This document shows, piece by piece, positions 15,782 through 24,845 of a DNA stretch of 64,000 nt (position 1 is the first letter of the stretch; each line of letters opens with the position of its first letter). This stretch comes from Pectobacterium cacticida (GTDB taxonomy: Bacteria > Pseudomonadota > Gammaproteobacteria > Enterobacterales > Enterobacteriaceae). Position numbers and translations under genes: made by a program. The notes under the pieces are model-generated. The model was not told the DNA's origin and did not search any database. It saw only the letters and a program-made list of their open reading frames with translations. The stretch is from NCBI RefSeq assembly GCF_036885195.1, contig NZ_CP133656.1, positions 1,674,001 through 1,738,000 of the forward strand, written 5' to 3'.

Positions 15782-18323
15782 GTCAACTTCTTCTCTCGAT
15801 TACATCGAGAAACTTCCTCTGTCTGCGGCGCAGGCAGAGGCGCTTCGCCAAAAACTCCCCCAAGCGGCCTGCAACGATCAGGCCGTTTTGCATCAGGCTT
15901 TGTCTGATGGCGATCGGCCCACCATGCAGACGGAAGACGACGTTACGTTGAATTCTGTGCGGGCGCGTCTTGAAATGGCCTGGCCCGAAGGGTTGAATGA
16001 CGGCAAGCAACTGAGCACAGACAAAGAAGGACGGGCGGTATTAAAGGCGATGCCTGCCATCACTCGTACTGCGATGAGCCCGGATGTTTGGCGTACGAAC
16101 CCCTTGGTGCGCTGGTGGGAAAGTTTACTTGGCCGTGCCAAACCGCCTCGGCATCATTACAGCCCAGAAGAGACGATCTCTGAAAATCGCTGGCGTCTGG
16201 TGGGGACGATTCGTCGCTATATCCTGTTGGTGTTGACCTTGCTCCAGACCGCGGTCGCGACCTGGTATATGAAAACCATCCTGCCATATCAAGGATGGGC
16301 ACTCATCGATCCGTTTGAGATGGCGGACCAGCCGTGGACGCGGTCGCTCATGCAACTGCTCCCTTATGTACTGCAAAGCGGCATACTGGTGCTGTTTGCG
16401 GTGCTGTTTTGCTGGGTATCGGCCGGATTCTGGACGGCGCTGATGGGCTTCCTACAGTTGCTGATAGGGCGAGATAAATACAGCATTTCTTCCACTACGG
16501 TGGGCAATGAAGCGCTGGATCCGGCGCATCGAACCGCCCTGATCATGCCGATTTGTAATGAAGATGTGGAGCGGGTGTTCGCGGGGTTACGAGCGACGTA
16601 TGAATCAGTTGCGGCGACGGGTAATCTTGATCATTTCGATATTTATGTCCTGAGCGATAGTAACGATCCCGATATTTGCGTGGCAGAGCAAAAAGCCTGG
16701 ATGGAGATTTGTCGCGATGTTGGTGGCGCTGGGCGTATTTTCTACCGTCGTCGTCGTCGTCGCGTCAAACGTAAGAGCGGTAATATTGATGATTTTTGCC
16801 GCCGTTGGGGGAGCCAGTACAGTTATATGGTGATCCTGGATGCCGATAGCGTTATGAGTGGCGAATGTCTGACATCGCTGGTCAGGCTAATGGAAGCGAA
16901 TCCTAATGCCGGCATCATTCAATCTTCACCAAAAGCATCGGGTATGGACACGTTGTACGCACGTTGCCAACAGTTCGCTACCCGCGTTTATGGTCCGTTA
17001 TTTACCGCCGGTCTACACTTTTGGCAATTAGGTGAATCGCATTATTGGGGACATAACGCCATCATACGCGTCAAACCCTTCATGCAGCACTGTGCGCTGG
17101 CGCCATTGCCGGGCGAAGGCTCATTCGCCGGTGCAATCCTTTCTCACGACTTCGTCGAAGCGGCGTTGATGCGCCGGGCCGGTTGGGGGGTATGGATTGC
17201 CTACGATCTGCCAGGGAGTTATGAAGAATTGCCACCTAACCTGCTGGATGAGCTGAAGCGTGATCGTCGCTGGTGCCATGGTAATCTGATGAATTTCCGG
17301 TTGTTCCTGGTGAAGGGAATGCATCCAGTTCATCGAGCCGTTTTTCTGACGGGTGTAATGTCGTATTTATCAGCACCGCTATGGTTTATGTTCCTGATGC
17401 TTTCAACGGCGTTACAGGTGGTGCATACGCTCATGGAACCTCAGTATTTCTTACAGCCCCGGCAATTGTTTCCCGTTTGGCCGCAATGGCGGCCTGAGCT
17501 GGCGATTGCGCTTTTCTCGACGACATTAGTATTGCTGTTCTTACCAAAATTATTAAGCGTGATTCTGGTGTGGGCAAAAGGGGCGAAGGAATACGGCGGC
17601 GCTGTCCGGGTTTTCCTGTCACTGTTGTTGGAAATGCTATTCTCGGTTCTGTTGGCGCCGGTGCGAATGCTGTTCCATACGGTATTCGTTGTTAGCGCGT
17701 TTCTCGGCTGGTCGGTACAGTGGAATTCGCCACAGCGTGACGATGATGCTACACCCTGGAGTGAGGCGTTTGTGCGTCACGGTTCTCAGCTGCTTCTGGG
17801 GCTGGTTTGGGCTATTGGTATGGCCTGGCTGGATCTGCGCTTTCTATGGTGGCTGTCTCCCATTGTCTTCTCGTTGATTTTATCGCCGTTTGTTTCGGTT
17901 TATTCGAGCCGAGCATCATTGGGGTTAGGCTGTAAACGCGCAAAATTGTTGCTGATACCGGAAGAGTCCAATCCGCCGCGGGAATTGGTCGCGACAGATG
18001 AATATTGCCGATTGAACCAGCAGCGCAAATTGAATAACGGGTTTTTACAGGCCGTATTTGATCCGTCAATAAATGCGCTTGCCAGTGCCATGGCAACCGC
18101 ACGACATCGAATCTGTCGGGCGAACGAGGAAGTACGGGAACAGAATGTGCATGATGCATTGAATCGCACACCAGAAACGGTGGGGCTGAGTCAACGTCTG
18201 GCGCTGCTTAGCGATCCTGTTACCCTTGCTCGCTTGCATTATCACGTGTGGCAAAAGCCGGATGTGTACGCGGCATGGGTTGAGGCATATCAGAAACTGC
18301 CCGCTCCGCAGATAAAAAGTTAA
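15774..18323 (+). CDS. opgH: Glucans biosynthesis glucosyltransferase H (OpgH/MdoH)
   Basis: Inner-membrane glycosyltransferase of 849 aa (E. coli 847) that polymerises glucose from UDP-glucose and passes the backbone to the periplasm. Two helices near residues 140-205 precede the family-2 catalytic domain. The nucleotide-binding DADS is in YMVILDADSVMS near residue 362, and the acceptor-side RDRRWCHGN is near residue 500. Further helices follow from about 515 to 705. It needs acyl carrier protein as a partner, and acpP is also in this window. Terminator follows 23 bases after the stop. Confidence 0.97.
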   Translation: MNKSTSSLDYIEKLPLSAAQAEALRQKLPQAACNDQAVLHQALSDGDRPTMQTEDDVTLNSVRARLEMAWPEGLNDGKQLSTDKEGRAVLKAMPAITRTAMSPDVWRTNPLVRWWESLLGRAKPPRHHYSPEETISENRWRLVGTIRRYILLVLTLLQTAVATWYMKTILPYQGWALIDPFEMADQPWTRSLMQLLPYVLQSGILVLFAVLFCWVSAGFWTALMGFLQLLIGRDKYSISSTTVGNEALDPAHRTALIMPICNEDVERVFAGLRATYESVAATGNLDHFDIYVLSDSNDPDICVAEQKAWMEICRDVGGAGRIFYRRRRRRVKRKSGNIDDFCRRWGSQYSYMVILDADSVMSGECLTSLVRLMEANPNAGIIQSSPKASGMDTLYARCQQFATRVYGPLFTAGLHFWQLGESHYWGHNAIIRVKPFMQHCALAPLPGEGSFAGAILSHDFVEAALMRRAGWGVWIAYDLPGSYEELPPNLLDELKRDRRWCHGNLMNFRLFLVKGMHPVHRAVFLTGVMSYLSAPLWFMFLMLSTALQVVHTLMEPQYFLQPRQLFPVWPQWRPELAIALFSTTLVLLFLPKLLSVILVWAKGAKEYGGAVRVFLSLLLEMLFSVLLAPVRMLFHTVFVVSAFLGWSVQWNSPQRDDDATPWSEAFVRHGSQLLLGLVWAIGMAWLDLRFLWWLSPIVFSLILSPFVSVYSSRASLGLGCKRAKLLLIPEESNPPRELVATDEYCRLNQQRKLNNGFLQAVFDPSINALASAMATARHRICRANEEVREQNVHDALNRTPETVGLSQRLALLSDPVTLARLHYHVWQKPDVYAAWVEAYQKLPAPQIKS

Positions 18324-18345
18324 CCGCAGGTTGGTATGTTGAGGT

Positions 18346-18377
18346 AAAAAGCAACGGCGATTTCCGTTGCTTTTTTG
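18346..18377 (+). terminator. Rho-independent terminator after opgGH
   Basis: Stem AAAAAGCAACGG / CCGTTGCTTTTTT with a 6-base loop. The T-rich arm doubles as the release tract, and the A-rich left arm could also serve the opposing lpxL transcript. Confidence 0.92.
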
Positions 18378-18445
18378 TATCTAATTCCCCTGCTAGGCCA
18401 GGGATCGTTTGATGCAAGGGTGCTCGCATGTAGCACCTGCAATGG

Positions 18446-19366
18446 TTAGTAAAGTGAGGGTTCGCCTTCGGGCCGGGTCTTGAAACGACGATGCAGCCAC
18501 ATATACTGATCGAGCGCGAGCAGGATATTTTCTTCTATCACATGATTCATCCAAATGGCGGTCGTCGTTTCATTATCTATGGGAGCATCTTGCCTCGCTG
18601 GCTGGATTATCAGCTCATAGCCTTTGCCATCAGGCCGTCGGCGTGGAACAAAAGGAATGATGGCGGGTTGCGCTGTCTTGATCAACATATAGCTGCCGCG
18701 CGTTGTCGCCGCATTATCAACGGCAAAGAATGGGGCAAATACGCTGCTTTGCGGGCCGTAATCATGATCGGGGGCGTACCAAATAATCTCGCCTTGCTTA
18801 AGTGCGCGGATCATACCTTTGAGATCTTTACGGTCCAGCATAGATTTATTCGAACGCAACCGCCCCCATGTTTGTAACCAATCGATCAGTTTATTATCGT
18901 TTGGGCGATACACGCCAATGCCCGGATTATGGATACCGAAGATGCGAGCACCTAATTCCAATGTCAAAAAATGCAGGCCGATGAGCAAGATACCTTGTCG
19001 TTTTTCCAAAATAGCGCGTATGTGTTCAAGGCCAGTCACGGTAAACCAGCGTTCAATACGCCAGTCCGGCCAAAACCAGGCCATGCCCGTTTCAATCACC
19101 CCCATGCCGACGGATTCAAAGTTTTTCTTTATCAATACGTCCCGTTCTGCCTGTGGCATGTCAGGAAAGCATAGCTCAAGATTGCGGGCCGCAACGCTAA
19201 CGCGATTTGGCAATAGACGCATAGCTAAGTAGCCAAGAAGAGTGCCGATGCGATAAAGCACGGGATAGGGGAGCAAAACGACAAGATAAAGGACACCAAT
19301 TCCCAGCCAGGTGAACCAATAGCGCGGATGTAACAATGATCGATTAAAAGAAGGGATTTTTGTCAT
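18446..19366 (-). CDS. lpxL: Lipid A lauroyl acyltransferase LpxL
   Basis: Inner-membrane enzyme of 306 aa that adds the first secondary acyl chain (laurate from acyl-ACP) to Kdo2-lipid IVA. An N-terminal helix (about residues 18-38) anchors it. The catalytic H-x4-E is seen in HFLTLELGAR near residue 132. Other conserved blocks are GVYRPNDNKLIDWLQTWGR, NKSMLDRKDLKGMIRALK and the C-terminal QYMWLHRRFKTRPEG. It is closer to LpxL than to the cold-shock form LpxP, though the two are similar. Own transcription unit, convergent with opgH. Confidence 0.93.
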   Translation of the reverse strand: MTKIPSFNRSLLHPRYWFTWLGIGVLYLVVLLPYPVLYRIGTLLGYLAMRLLPNRVSVAARNLELCFPDMPQAERDVLIKKNFESVGMGVIETGMAWFWPDWRIERWFTVTGLEHIRAILEKRQGILLIGLHFLTLELGARIFGIHNPGIGVYRPNDNKLIDWLQTWGRLRSNKSMLDRKDLKGMIRALKQGEIIWYAPDHDYGPQSSVFAPFFAVDNAATTRGSYMLIKTAQPAIIPFVPRRRPDGKGYELIIQPARQDAPIDNETTTAIWMNHVIEENILLALDQYMWLHRRFKTRPEGEPSLY

Positions 19367-19622
19367 AGCCTCAGTGTCAATATGTTAGTGCCGGTCAGCA
19401 TCCAACCGTTAGAAAAACGGGCGAGAGATTTACTGTTAGATAGATTATTACGGCGCTTTGCCAATAATACAAATTACGGCTGTGTTATTGGTTGATATTC
19501 AAGCAAAAAAACGATCACGATTTTATCATCCCCAGCGTATGAGGTTTAACATTTGGTGGCAGGTAACTCGGTGGAGCAGGAGGGCGGCGACCTGAGAAGA
19601 TCGCCGGAAAGTAACAGCGTTG

Positions 19623-20717
19623 TTATTGTTTAAAAATACCTCGGGCATAGCGTGGCTCACTACGCCAATATTGCGCAGGGGCGGAGACCTGTGCGCCTAA
19701 CCTTACTGCTGCATGCCATGGCCAGCGCGGGTCGAAAAGAATGGCGCGAGCTAATCCGACAGCGTCGGCTTCGCCGGTAGCAACGATGGCTTCTGCCTGT
19801 TCAGGTTCGGTTATCAATCCAACGGCGATAGTGGTGATACCAACCTCTTGTTTAATCCTTTGCGCATACGGCACCTGATAATTCGGCGCCGGATGAATCT
19901 GTTGTAATGGGGAGAGCCCACCGCTGGAAACATGGATAAAATCGCAACCCAAATCGTGTAGCGCTTTGCTAAGTTGCACGGATTGTTCGAGATCCCATCC
20001 GCCATCAACCCCATCGGTAGCAGATATGCGGATACCGACAGCTTTGTTGGCAGGGAAAACATCACGTACCGCGCGATAAATTTCCAGCACCAAACGCATG
20101 CGGTTTTGTAACGTTCCACCATAGTTGTCCGTACGCTGATTGGTTAACGGTGACAGGAATTGATGCAGTAGATAGCCATGAGCGGCGTGAATTTCGATGA
20201 GATCAAAACCCACGCGGTCAGCACGTTTCGCCGAATCAACAAAGGATTCAATTAATGTGTGAATATGTTGCTCCGACATCTCTACTGGCGGCACATCGCT
20301 GGCATTATAAGGAAGTGGGGATGGCGCGATAGTCTGCCATCCACCTTGTTCCGGGCGTAGAAAGGCTCGTCCGCTCCACGGAACATCCGTTGATGCTTTA
20401 CGTCCTGCGTGTGCCAACTGTATGCCGAGTGGCATAGTCGAGTAGGTTTTGACCGCGTGTATGGTCGCGGTAAGTGCCTGTTCAGTTGCGTCGTCCCATA
20501 ATCCGAGATCGCACGGAGAAATTCGGCCTTCAGGAGAAACGGCGGTAGCCTCAATGATGAGCAGCCCTGCACCGGAATGTGACAAATTACCCAAATGCAT
20601 TGTATGCCAGGCCGTCGCTTTCCCGTTCTCTGCTGAATACTGACACATGGGGGCAATAATGATCCGGTTAGGTAATTCGAGTTTACCTAGTGATAGGGGA
20701 GTAAAAAGTTGACTCAT
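19623..20717 (-). CDS. Old-yellow-enzyme family NADH:flavin oxidoreductase (YqjM-like)
   Basis: FMN-dependent ene-reductase of about 364 aa with a TIM barrel. It resembles the thermophilic-like YqjM/XenA class. The active-site Cys segment is APMCQYSAENG near residue 26, the substrate His pair is in EIHAAHGYLLHQFLSPLTN, and the FMN phosphate site is near GEADAVGLARAILFDPRW. It would reduce activated C=C bonds of electrophiles such as enones or quinones. Start ATG 20717 follows AAGGA at nine bases; an upstream in-frame start would add 13 unmatched residues. Stands alone. Confidence 0.9.
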   Translation of the reverse strand: MSQLFTPLSLGKLELPNRIIIAPMCQYSAENGKATAWHTMHLGNLSHSGAGLLIIEATAVSPEGRISPCDLGLWDDATEQALTATIHAVKTYSTMPLGIQLAHAGRKASTDVPWSGRAFLRPEQGGWQTIAPSPLPYNASDVPPVEMSEQHIHTLIESFVDSAKRADRVGFDLIEIHAAHGYLLHQFLSPLTNQRTDNYGGTLQNRMRLVLEIYRAVRDVFPANKAVGIRISATDGVDGGWDLEQSVQLSKALHDLGCDFIHVSSGGLSPLQQIHPAPNYQVPYAQRIKQEVGITTIAVGLITEPEQAEAIVATGEADAVGLARAILFDPRWPWHAAVRLGAQVSAPAQYWRSEPRYARGIFKQ

Positions 20718-20819
20718 AGTGACATATCCTTCGAGAGTGAAACTACATAGAACCAAAATGAATCCCAGAGGTTATTGTTTTACAGTAGATCGCTATTTAC
20801 CAACACGCTATTCATTTTT

Positions 20820-20850
20820 ATACCCTGACAGTGTCTATACCGTCAGGTAT
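20820..20850. promoter_or_regulatory. Imperfect inverted repeat upstream of trhO
   Basis: ATACCCTGAC and GTCAGGTAT form a stem with one bulged C around a 12-base loop, between the divergent oxidoreductase and trhO genes. It could be a regulator site or a leader hairpin; no protein is suggested by the sequence alone. Confidence 0.35.
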
Positions 20851-20931
20851 GATGCCGGGTGATTCACTGTGTGGTCAGGTTTTACTGATAATGATCACAC
20901 GCAACCCTCAATGAAGACAGGAACGTACACC

Positions 20932-21999
20932 ATGCCAGTGTTACATAACCGAGTGTCCAATGAGGAACTGAAGGCGCGTATGCTTGCGGAAACCGAGCCG
21001 CGCACCACAGTTTCTTTCTATAAATATTTTACCATAGATGATCCGAATGAATTCCGCGATCGCCTATATATCCTGTTTGATCAATGTAAGGTCTTCGGTC
21101 GTGTATATATTGCGACAGAGGGGATTAATGCCCAGATTAGCGTGCCCAATAATCTATTTGATGCCTTTAAGACGGCGTTATTCAATGCGCACCCGGCACT
21201 CAACCGTATTCGCTTAAATATTGCGCTGGAAGATGACGGAAAATCGTTTTGGGTGCTGCGAATGAAAGTCCGCCATCGGATTGTTGCTGACGGAATTGAC
21301 GATCCTACGTTTAATCCGGCAAATGTTGGCCACTATCTAAAAGCTGAGCAAGTGAATGCGATGGCTGACGATCCTGATAGCGTGTTTGTTGATATGCGCA
21401 ATCATTATGAGTATGAAGTCGGGCATTTCGAGAATGCATTGGCAGTGCCGTCGGATACGTTTCGTGAGCAATTGCCAATGGCGGTGGATATGCTTGATAG
21501 CGTGCGTGATAAAAATATTATTATGTACTGCACGGGGGGAATTCGTTGTGAAAAAGCCAGTGCCTACTTGAAGCACCACGGTTTTAATCATGTGTATCAC
21601 GTCGAGGGTGGAATCATTGAGTACGCGCGTCAGGCAAAAGCAAAAGGGTTGCCGCTGAAGTTTATCGGTAAGAATTTCGTGTTTGATGAACGTATGGGGG
21701 AGCGCATCTCTGATGATGTGATTGCGCATTGCCATCAGTGCGGTACGCCGTGTGATAGCCATACCAACTGTCGTAATGAAGGGTGCCACCTTTTGTTCAT
21801 TCAATGCCCTGCCTGTGCTGAGAAATATGATGGCTGTTGTAGTGCGGCGTGTCAGGATGAAATGAAACTTCCGGTGGAAGAACAACGGGCGAGACGGAGT
21901 GGTCGCGAAAATGGAATGAAAATATTCAATAAATCCAAAGGATTATTACAATCCACGTTACATATTCCACCACCCGAAGCGGAAGGCCAGGGCAAATAA
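20932..21999 (+). CDS. trhO: tRNA uridine(34) hydroxylase TrhO (YceA)
   Basis: Rhodanese-family enzyme of 355 aa that makes 5-hydroxyuridine at the wobble position of certain tRNAs. An N-terminal acylphosphatase-like domain (FYKYFTIDDPNEFRDRLYIL) is followed by the rhodanese domain (about residues 130-225) with catalytic Cys in MYCTGGIRCEKASA. A Cys-rich C-terminus follows (CHQCGTPCDSHTNCRNEGCH and CPACAEKYDGCC), probably metal binding. ATG 20932 gives MPVLHNRVSNEELKARML, matching E. coli; upstream in-frame codons have no match. The standard neighbours yceI and yceJ lie convergent to it. Confidence 0.95.
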   Translation: MPVLHNRVSNEELKARMLAETEPRTTVSFYKYFTIDDPNEFRDRLYILFDQCKVFGRVYIATEGINAQISVPNNLFDAFKTALFNAHPALNRIRLNIALEDDGKSFWVLRMKVRHRIVADGIDDPTFNPANVGHYLKAEQVNAMADDPDSVFVDMRNHYEYEVGHFENALAVPSDTFREQLPMAVDMLDSVRDKNIIMYCTGGIRCEKASAYLKHHGFNHVYHVEGGIIEYARQAKAKGLPLKFIGKNFVFDERMGERISDDVIAHCHQCGTPCDSHTNCRNEGCHLLFIQCPACAEKYDGCCSAACQDEMKLPVEEQRARRSGRENGMKIFNKSKGLLQSTLHIPPPEAEGQGK

Positions 22000-22051
22000 A
22001 TCCCCACCCATTGCGTAGAATCGGGCGGGGGCTGTCGAAGCGTGAACGGCT

Positions 22052-22630
22052 TTACTTCTGACGAATCCCTTCGACAGCAATAATTAACTCTACTTCCTGA
22101 GAGGCCGGACCTAAATCGGTGGTAATGCCGAAGTCTTTTAACTTGATAGTTCCGTCAGCCTGAAAACCTGCGCGATAGTTTCCCCACGGATCATCGCCCT
22201 GACCAATAAGTGTGGCATCAAGTTTAACGGGTTTAGTGACGCCATTCAGGGTGAGATTACCGGTGATATCGTACCCCTCACCGTCTTTCTTTACTTCAGT
22301 TGAGGTAAACGTTGCCTGCGGATGCTTGCTAACGTTTAAAAAGTCCGCGCTACGTAGATGTTTATCGCGTTCAGCGTGGTTAGTGTCAACACTATCGGTA
22401 TTAATCGTGACACTCACCTTGTCAGCTGACGGATTCTTCTCGTCAAAGGTAAATGAACCATCAAAATCGTTAAAGCTACCATAAAGCCAACTGTAACCAA
22501 GATGTTTAATGCGGAATTCGATGAATGCATGCTGGCCTTCTTTATCAAATTTATACTCCGCCGCCAGCGCAGAGCTCGCAGAAGCCAGCATTGATAGTGC
22601 TGTCAGGCCCAGTAATGTTTTCTTTAGCAT
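22052..22630 (-). CDS. yceI: YceI family periplasmic protein
   Basis: A 192-residue periplasmic protein with a Sec signal peptide (about 1-23, ending SASSALAAEYKF). The lipocalin-like YceI beta-barrel follows (EFRIKHLGYSWLYGSFNDFD near the start, DLGPASQEVELIIAVEG at the end). Relatives bind isoprenoid lipids in a long central pocket. In E. coli it is base-induced. Follows yceJ by 25 bases in the same direction, so the two form an operon. Confidence 0.95.
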   Translation of the reverse strand: MLKKTLLGLTALSMLASASSALAAEYKFDKEGQHAFIEFRIKHLGYSWLYGSFNDFDGSFTFDEKNPSADKVSVTINTDSVDTNHAERDKHLRSADFLNVSKHPQATFTSTEVKKDGEGYDITGNLTLNGVTKPVKLDATLIGQGDDPWGNYRAGFQADGTIKLKDFGITTDLGPASQEVELIIAVEGIRQK

Positions 22631-22655
22631 TGTTTTTTCTCCATAAATACAAAAA

Positions 22656-23210
22656 TTAAGAAACGTTGTGACCGAATATACGTTTCAACGTGTTATCACC
22701 ATCGATAAAGTGGTGTTTTAATGCAGCTAAACCGTGCAGTACAGAAAGGGCAACCACCGCCCATGCAAGGTAAAGGTGTATGTCGCCTGCGATATCAGCT
22801 TGATCTTTTAAGCCGCTGACAATGGCCGGGATGGAAAACCAGCCGAAAACGGAGATGGAATGCCCCTCGGCGGTGGAAATGAGAAACCCACTAATGAGGA
22901 TGGCAAATAGCAGGACATAAAGGGATATATGCGCGAGCGTCGCGCTAATTCTGGTCAGTGTAGAATAGCTTTTTAACGGAGGTGGCGGAGGGGATATCAC
23001 TCGCCACAGCACACGAAATAATAAGATGGCAAACAACAAGATGCCAATGGCTTTATGGATCTCCGGAGCTTGGTGATACCAAACATGGTAGTACCCTAAT
23101 GTGACCATCCATAATCCCAAAGCGAACATGCCATAAACGATTATCGCGGAAACCCAATGCAGAAAAACGCTGATATGGCCATAACGGGAAGCGGTATTGC
23201 GCCAAGCCAT
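22656..23210 (-). CDS. yceJ: Cytochrome b561 family protein YceJ
   Basis: Inner-membrane di-heme cytochrome of 184 aa with four helices (about 15-35, 48-66, 88-110 and 145-165). Candidate heme ligands are His in SVFLHWVSAI, HKAIGI and SVLHGLAALKHHF. It probably passes electrons between the quinone pool and a periplasmic partner; YceI beside it may supply or bind the quinone-like lipid. Start ATG 23210 gives MAWRNTASRYGHISVFLHW, the family opening. Confidence 0.93.
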   Translation of the reverse strand: MAWRNTASRYGHISVFLHWVSAIIVYGMFALGLWMVTLGYYHVWYHQAPEIHKAIGILLFAILLFRVLWRVISPPPPPLKSYSTLTRISATLAHISLYVLLFAILISGFLISTAEGHSISVFGWFSIPAIVSGLKDQADIAGDIHLYLAWAVVALSVLHGLAALKHHFIDGDNTLKRIFGHNVS

Positions 23211-23664
23211 GAGATAACTCCTTATCAGATCGTAATGTGATCAATCTGGCAAAAACTTAACATGAAGAAACATAAAAGCAATATAAAATTTCATATTGAA
23301 ACATCTTTACAAAGATCGGCAATTTTTTTGAATTTAAACCTATTTATTATTCAATTTTGTTATGTAAAACTTTTAATTAAAATAGGTATTTATGGAGAGA
23401 TTTCCGGAAAGAAAGCGAATAAATACATTGTGGAAATTGGCAAAGCGACATACGAAAGGGCGGTGAGGTGGTCAGGTTCTTAGAGGGTTGTTGTAACCCC
23501 TAAAAGGGCAATAAATCGTTCTTTTTGGTGTGGTGGAAAAATTGCTCTGGAGATAAACCAGCAGCGCTGCCAATAAAGGCAGCGCTGCTGGTTAGCTTTA
23601 TACCGTAAAGACAGTTAACACAATTAATGGGTATTAAATGTAATAGTAATAACGTTATCAATTA
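23211..23664. other. Intergenic region between yceJ and bssS
   Basis: 454 bases, very AT-rich between 23260 and 23400. A 73-codon plus-strand ORF at 23262-23483 has no gene-like features and is not called. The yceJI promoter should lie at the left end. The notable element is the long hairpin at 23556-23593. Confidence 0.45.
23556..23593. repeat. Perfect 16-bp inverted repeat
   Basis: AACCAGCAGCGCTGCC and its exact reverse complement flank a 6-base loop AATAAA. It is about 70 bases beyond the bssS stop codon and could end the bssS transcript, but there is no immediate T-tract on either strand (TTTTT appears some 15 bases further on the minus strand). The arms contain AGCGCT, so each arm has internal symmetry too. 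Confidence 0.8.
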
Positions 23665-23919
23665 CTAATGCTTACGGTAATCACTGACGTCACAATCCTT
23701 CGATTCGATCTTGGCAATACCGGCTTCGAGTATGTGTATCAGTTGTCTGGCAACATCGGTCGTTAGCCAAAGCGTTCGGTCTACATCCGCCTCATCGGGT
23801 GCCTGGTCAGCGGTAGATAAGTAGTGCAAACGGATCATCATGGCATCATAACTATCAACGGTGCTGATGTCCCAACCTACAAGAGGATGTGTCTGAATAA
23901 CTTCATCTTTTCTATCCAT
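23665..23919 (-). CDS. bssS: Biofilm regulator BssS
   Basis: An 84-residue cytoplasmic protein matching E. coli BssS (YceP) throughout: EVIQTHPLVGWDISTVDSYD at the start, LWLTTDVARQLIHILEAGIA later. In E. coli it affects biofilm formation through indole and quorum signals; the mechanism is unknown. The middle (STADQAPDEADVD) is the variable part. Own transcription unit in the usual place near dinI and pyrC. Confidence 0.95.
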   Translation of the reverse strand: MDRKDEVIQTHPLVGWDISTVDSYDAMMIRLHYLSTADQAPDEADVDRTLWLTTDVARQLIHILEAGIAKIESKDCDVSDYRKH

Positions 23920-24151
23920 AAATACCCCTTATTGACTAGTTACTAACATGAGTGACTAACGAGGCTTCAGGTAGTACATTATTTTTCAACAACCGCTTTC
24001 AGTATACCGCCGCTTATTTAATTTATGGGAAATATTTTCAAATTTTCACTAAAAATATTAGCGTCTATCGTGAAAATATAAATAATGATCCAGATACCCA
24101 GTGAAGGGGAGAGATCGCTCTCGCTGAAAGACGCGATGCAGAAGATAACCG

Positions 24152-24409
24152 TTATTCCATATGGGTGCCCGTTTTTTCCTCTAATGCGGCAGCAAGTCGA
24201 GCAAGATACTTCTTCATTACGGGATCCCTGTTCTCATTCTGAGACTCTACTGTCAGATTATGAATCATCAACTTATTGGCTTTTTCATCAAGGCAAAAGG
24301 CTAAAGATGAAAAGGCAAGTTCCAGAGCATCGATTTTCCGCTGTTGCTCGCCAATCAACGCCAACAGTTCCCCAAATGTCATAGCCTCTTCGGGTTTTTC
24401 TACCGTCAT
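24152..24409 (-). CDS. Small coiled-coil protein, possibly IraP-like
   Basis: An 85-residue protein with a GGAG ribosome-binding site seven bases before ATG 24409. Residues 10-38 (MTFGELLALIGEQQRKIDAL and onwards) form an amphipathic helix. A second helix near 58-78 contains DPVMKKYLARLAAALEEKTG. The layout, an N-terminal LL..L...Q.KI..LE motif and then a short helix, recalls the sigma-S anti-adaptor IraP and also the small protein YecF. Similarity is weak, so no symbol is given. It lies between bssS and dinI with its own spacing on both sides. Confidence 0.65.
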   Translation of the reverse strand: MTVEKPEEAMTFGELLALIGEQQRKIDALELAFSSLAFCLDEKANKLMIHNLTVESQNENRDPVMKKYLARLAAALEEKTGTHME

Positions 24410-24500
24410 AACAGATCTCCTCGGTTATTACTACCTATGGCGAATTACTGCTTGCAACTATCATTACAGCCTATATCTTCGCTATGTTTCAAGACTTAGA

Positions 24501-24740
24501 TTATTCGGCGGAAAACCAATCGTCGGCACTTTCCCACGTTTCTTGTAATATTGCGGAAATGCATTCTTTGTCATCTTTGCCAGCGCCCATGACCGTCAAG
24601 CTATTTGCTGAGGCATAACGGACCTGGATTGATGAAGTCGGATAAATGTTGTGAATACGTCTTTCCAGTTCATGCCTGAGGGCTTCAATGGCCCCTTCGG
24701 GTAAAGGTGTTGATTTTGCAAGAGTGATTTCTACGCGCAT
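24501..24740 (-). CDS. dinI: DNA damage-inducible protein I (DinI)
   Basis: A 79-residue SOS protein (E. coli 81) that binds RecA filaments and modulates LexA and UmuD cleavage. The start MRVEITLAKSTPLPEGAIEA and the acidic C-terminal helix ILQETWESADDWFSAE are diagnostic. ATG 24740 is used; GGGGGGCAAT precedes it. A LexA box lies 20 bases upstream of the start, so SOS control is conserved. The next gene upstream, pyrC, is in the same direction but separately promoted. Confidence 0.96.
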   Translation of the reverse strand: MRVEITLAKSTPLPEGAIEALRHELERRIHNIYPTSSIQVRYASANSLTVMGAGKDDKECISAILQETWESADDWFSAE

Positions 24741-24759
24741 ATTGCCCCCCAAATATTAA

Positions 24760-24775
24760 CTGTTTATTTATACAG
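24760..24775. promoter_or_regulatory. LexA (SOS) box of dinI
   Basis: CTGTTTATTTATACAG fits the SOS consensus CTGT-N8-ACAG exactly, with an AT-rich centre. It lies 20-35 bases before the dinI start, where it would cover the promoter. Confidence 0.92.
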
Positions 24776-24845
24776 TCAATGTGAATGGAGAACAAGATGC
24801 GCAATAAAATTTAGCCCCTCAGGCATCATACCGTAGGCTTATCCA

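Noticed and set aside
23262..23483. 73-codon AT-rich ORF between yceJ and bssS
   Set aside because: Low-complexity product of Ile, Lys and Asn with no supporting start signal.
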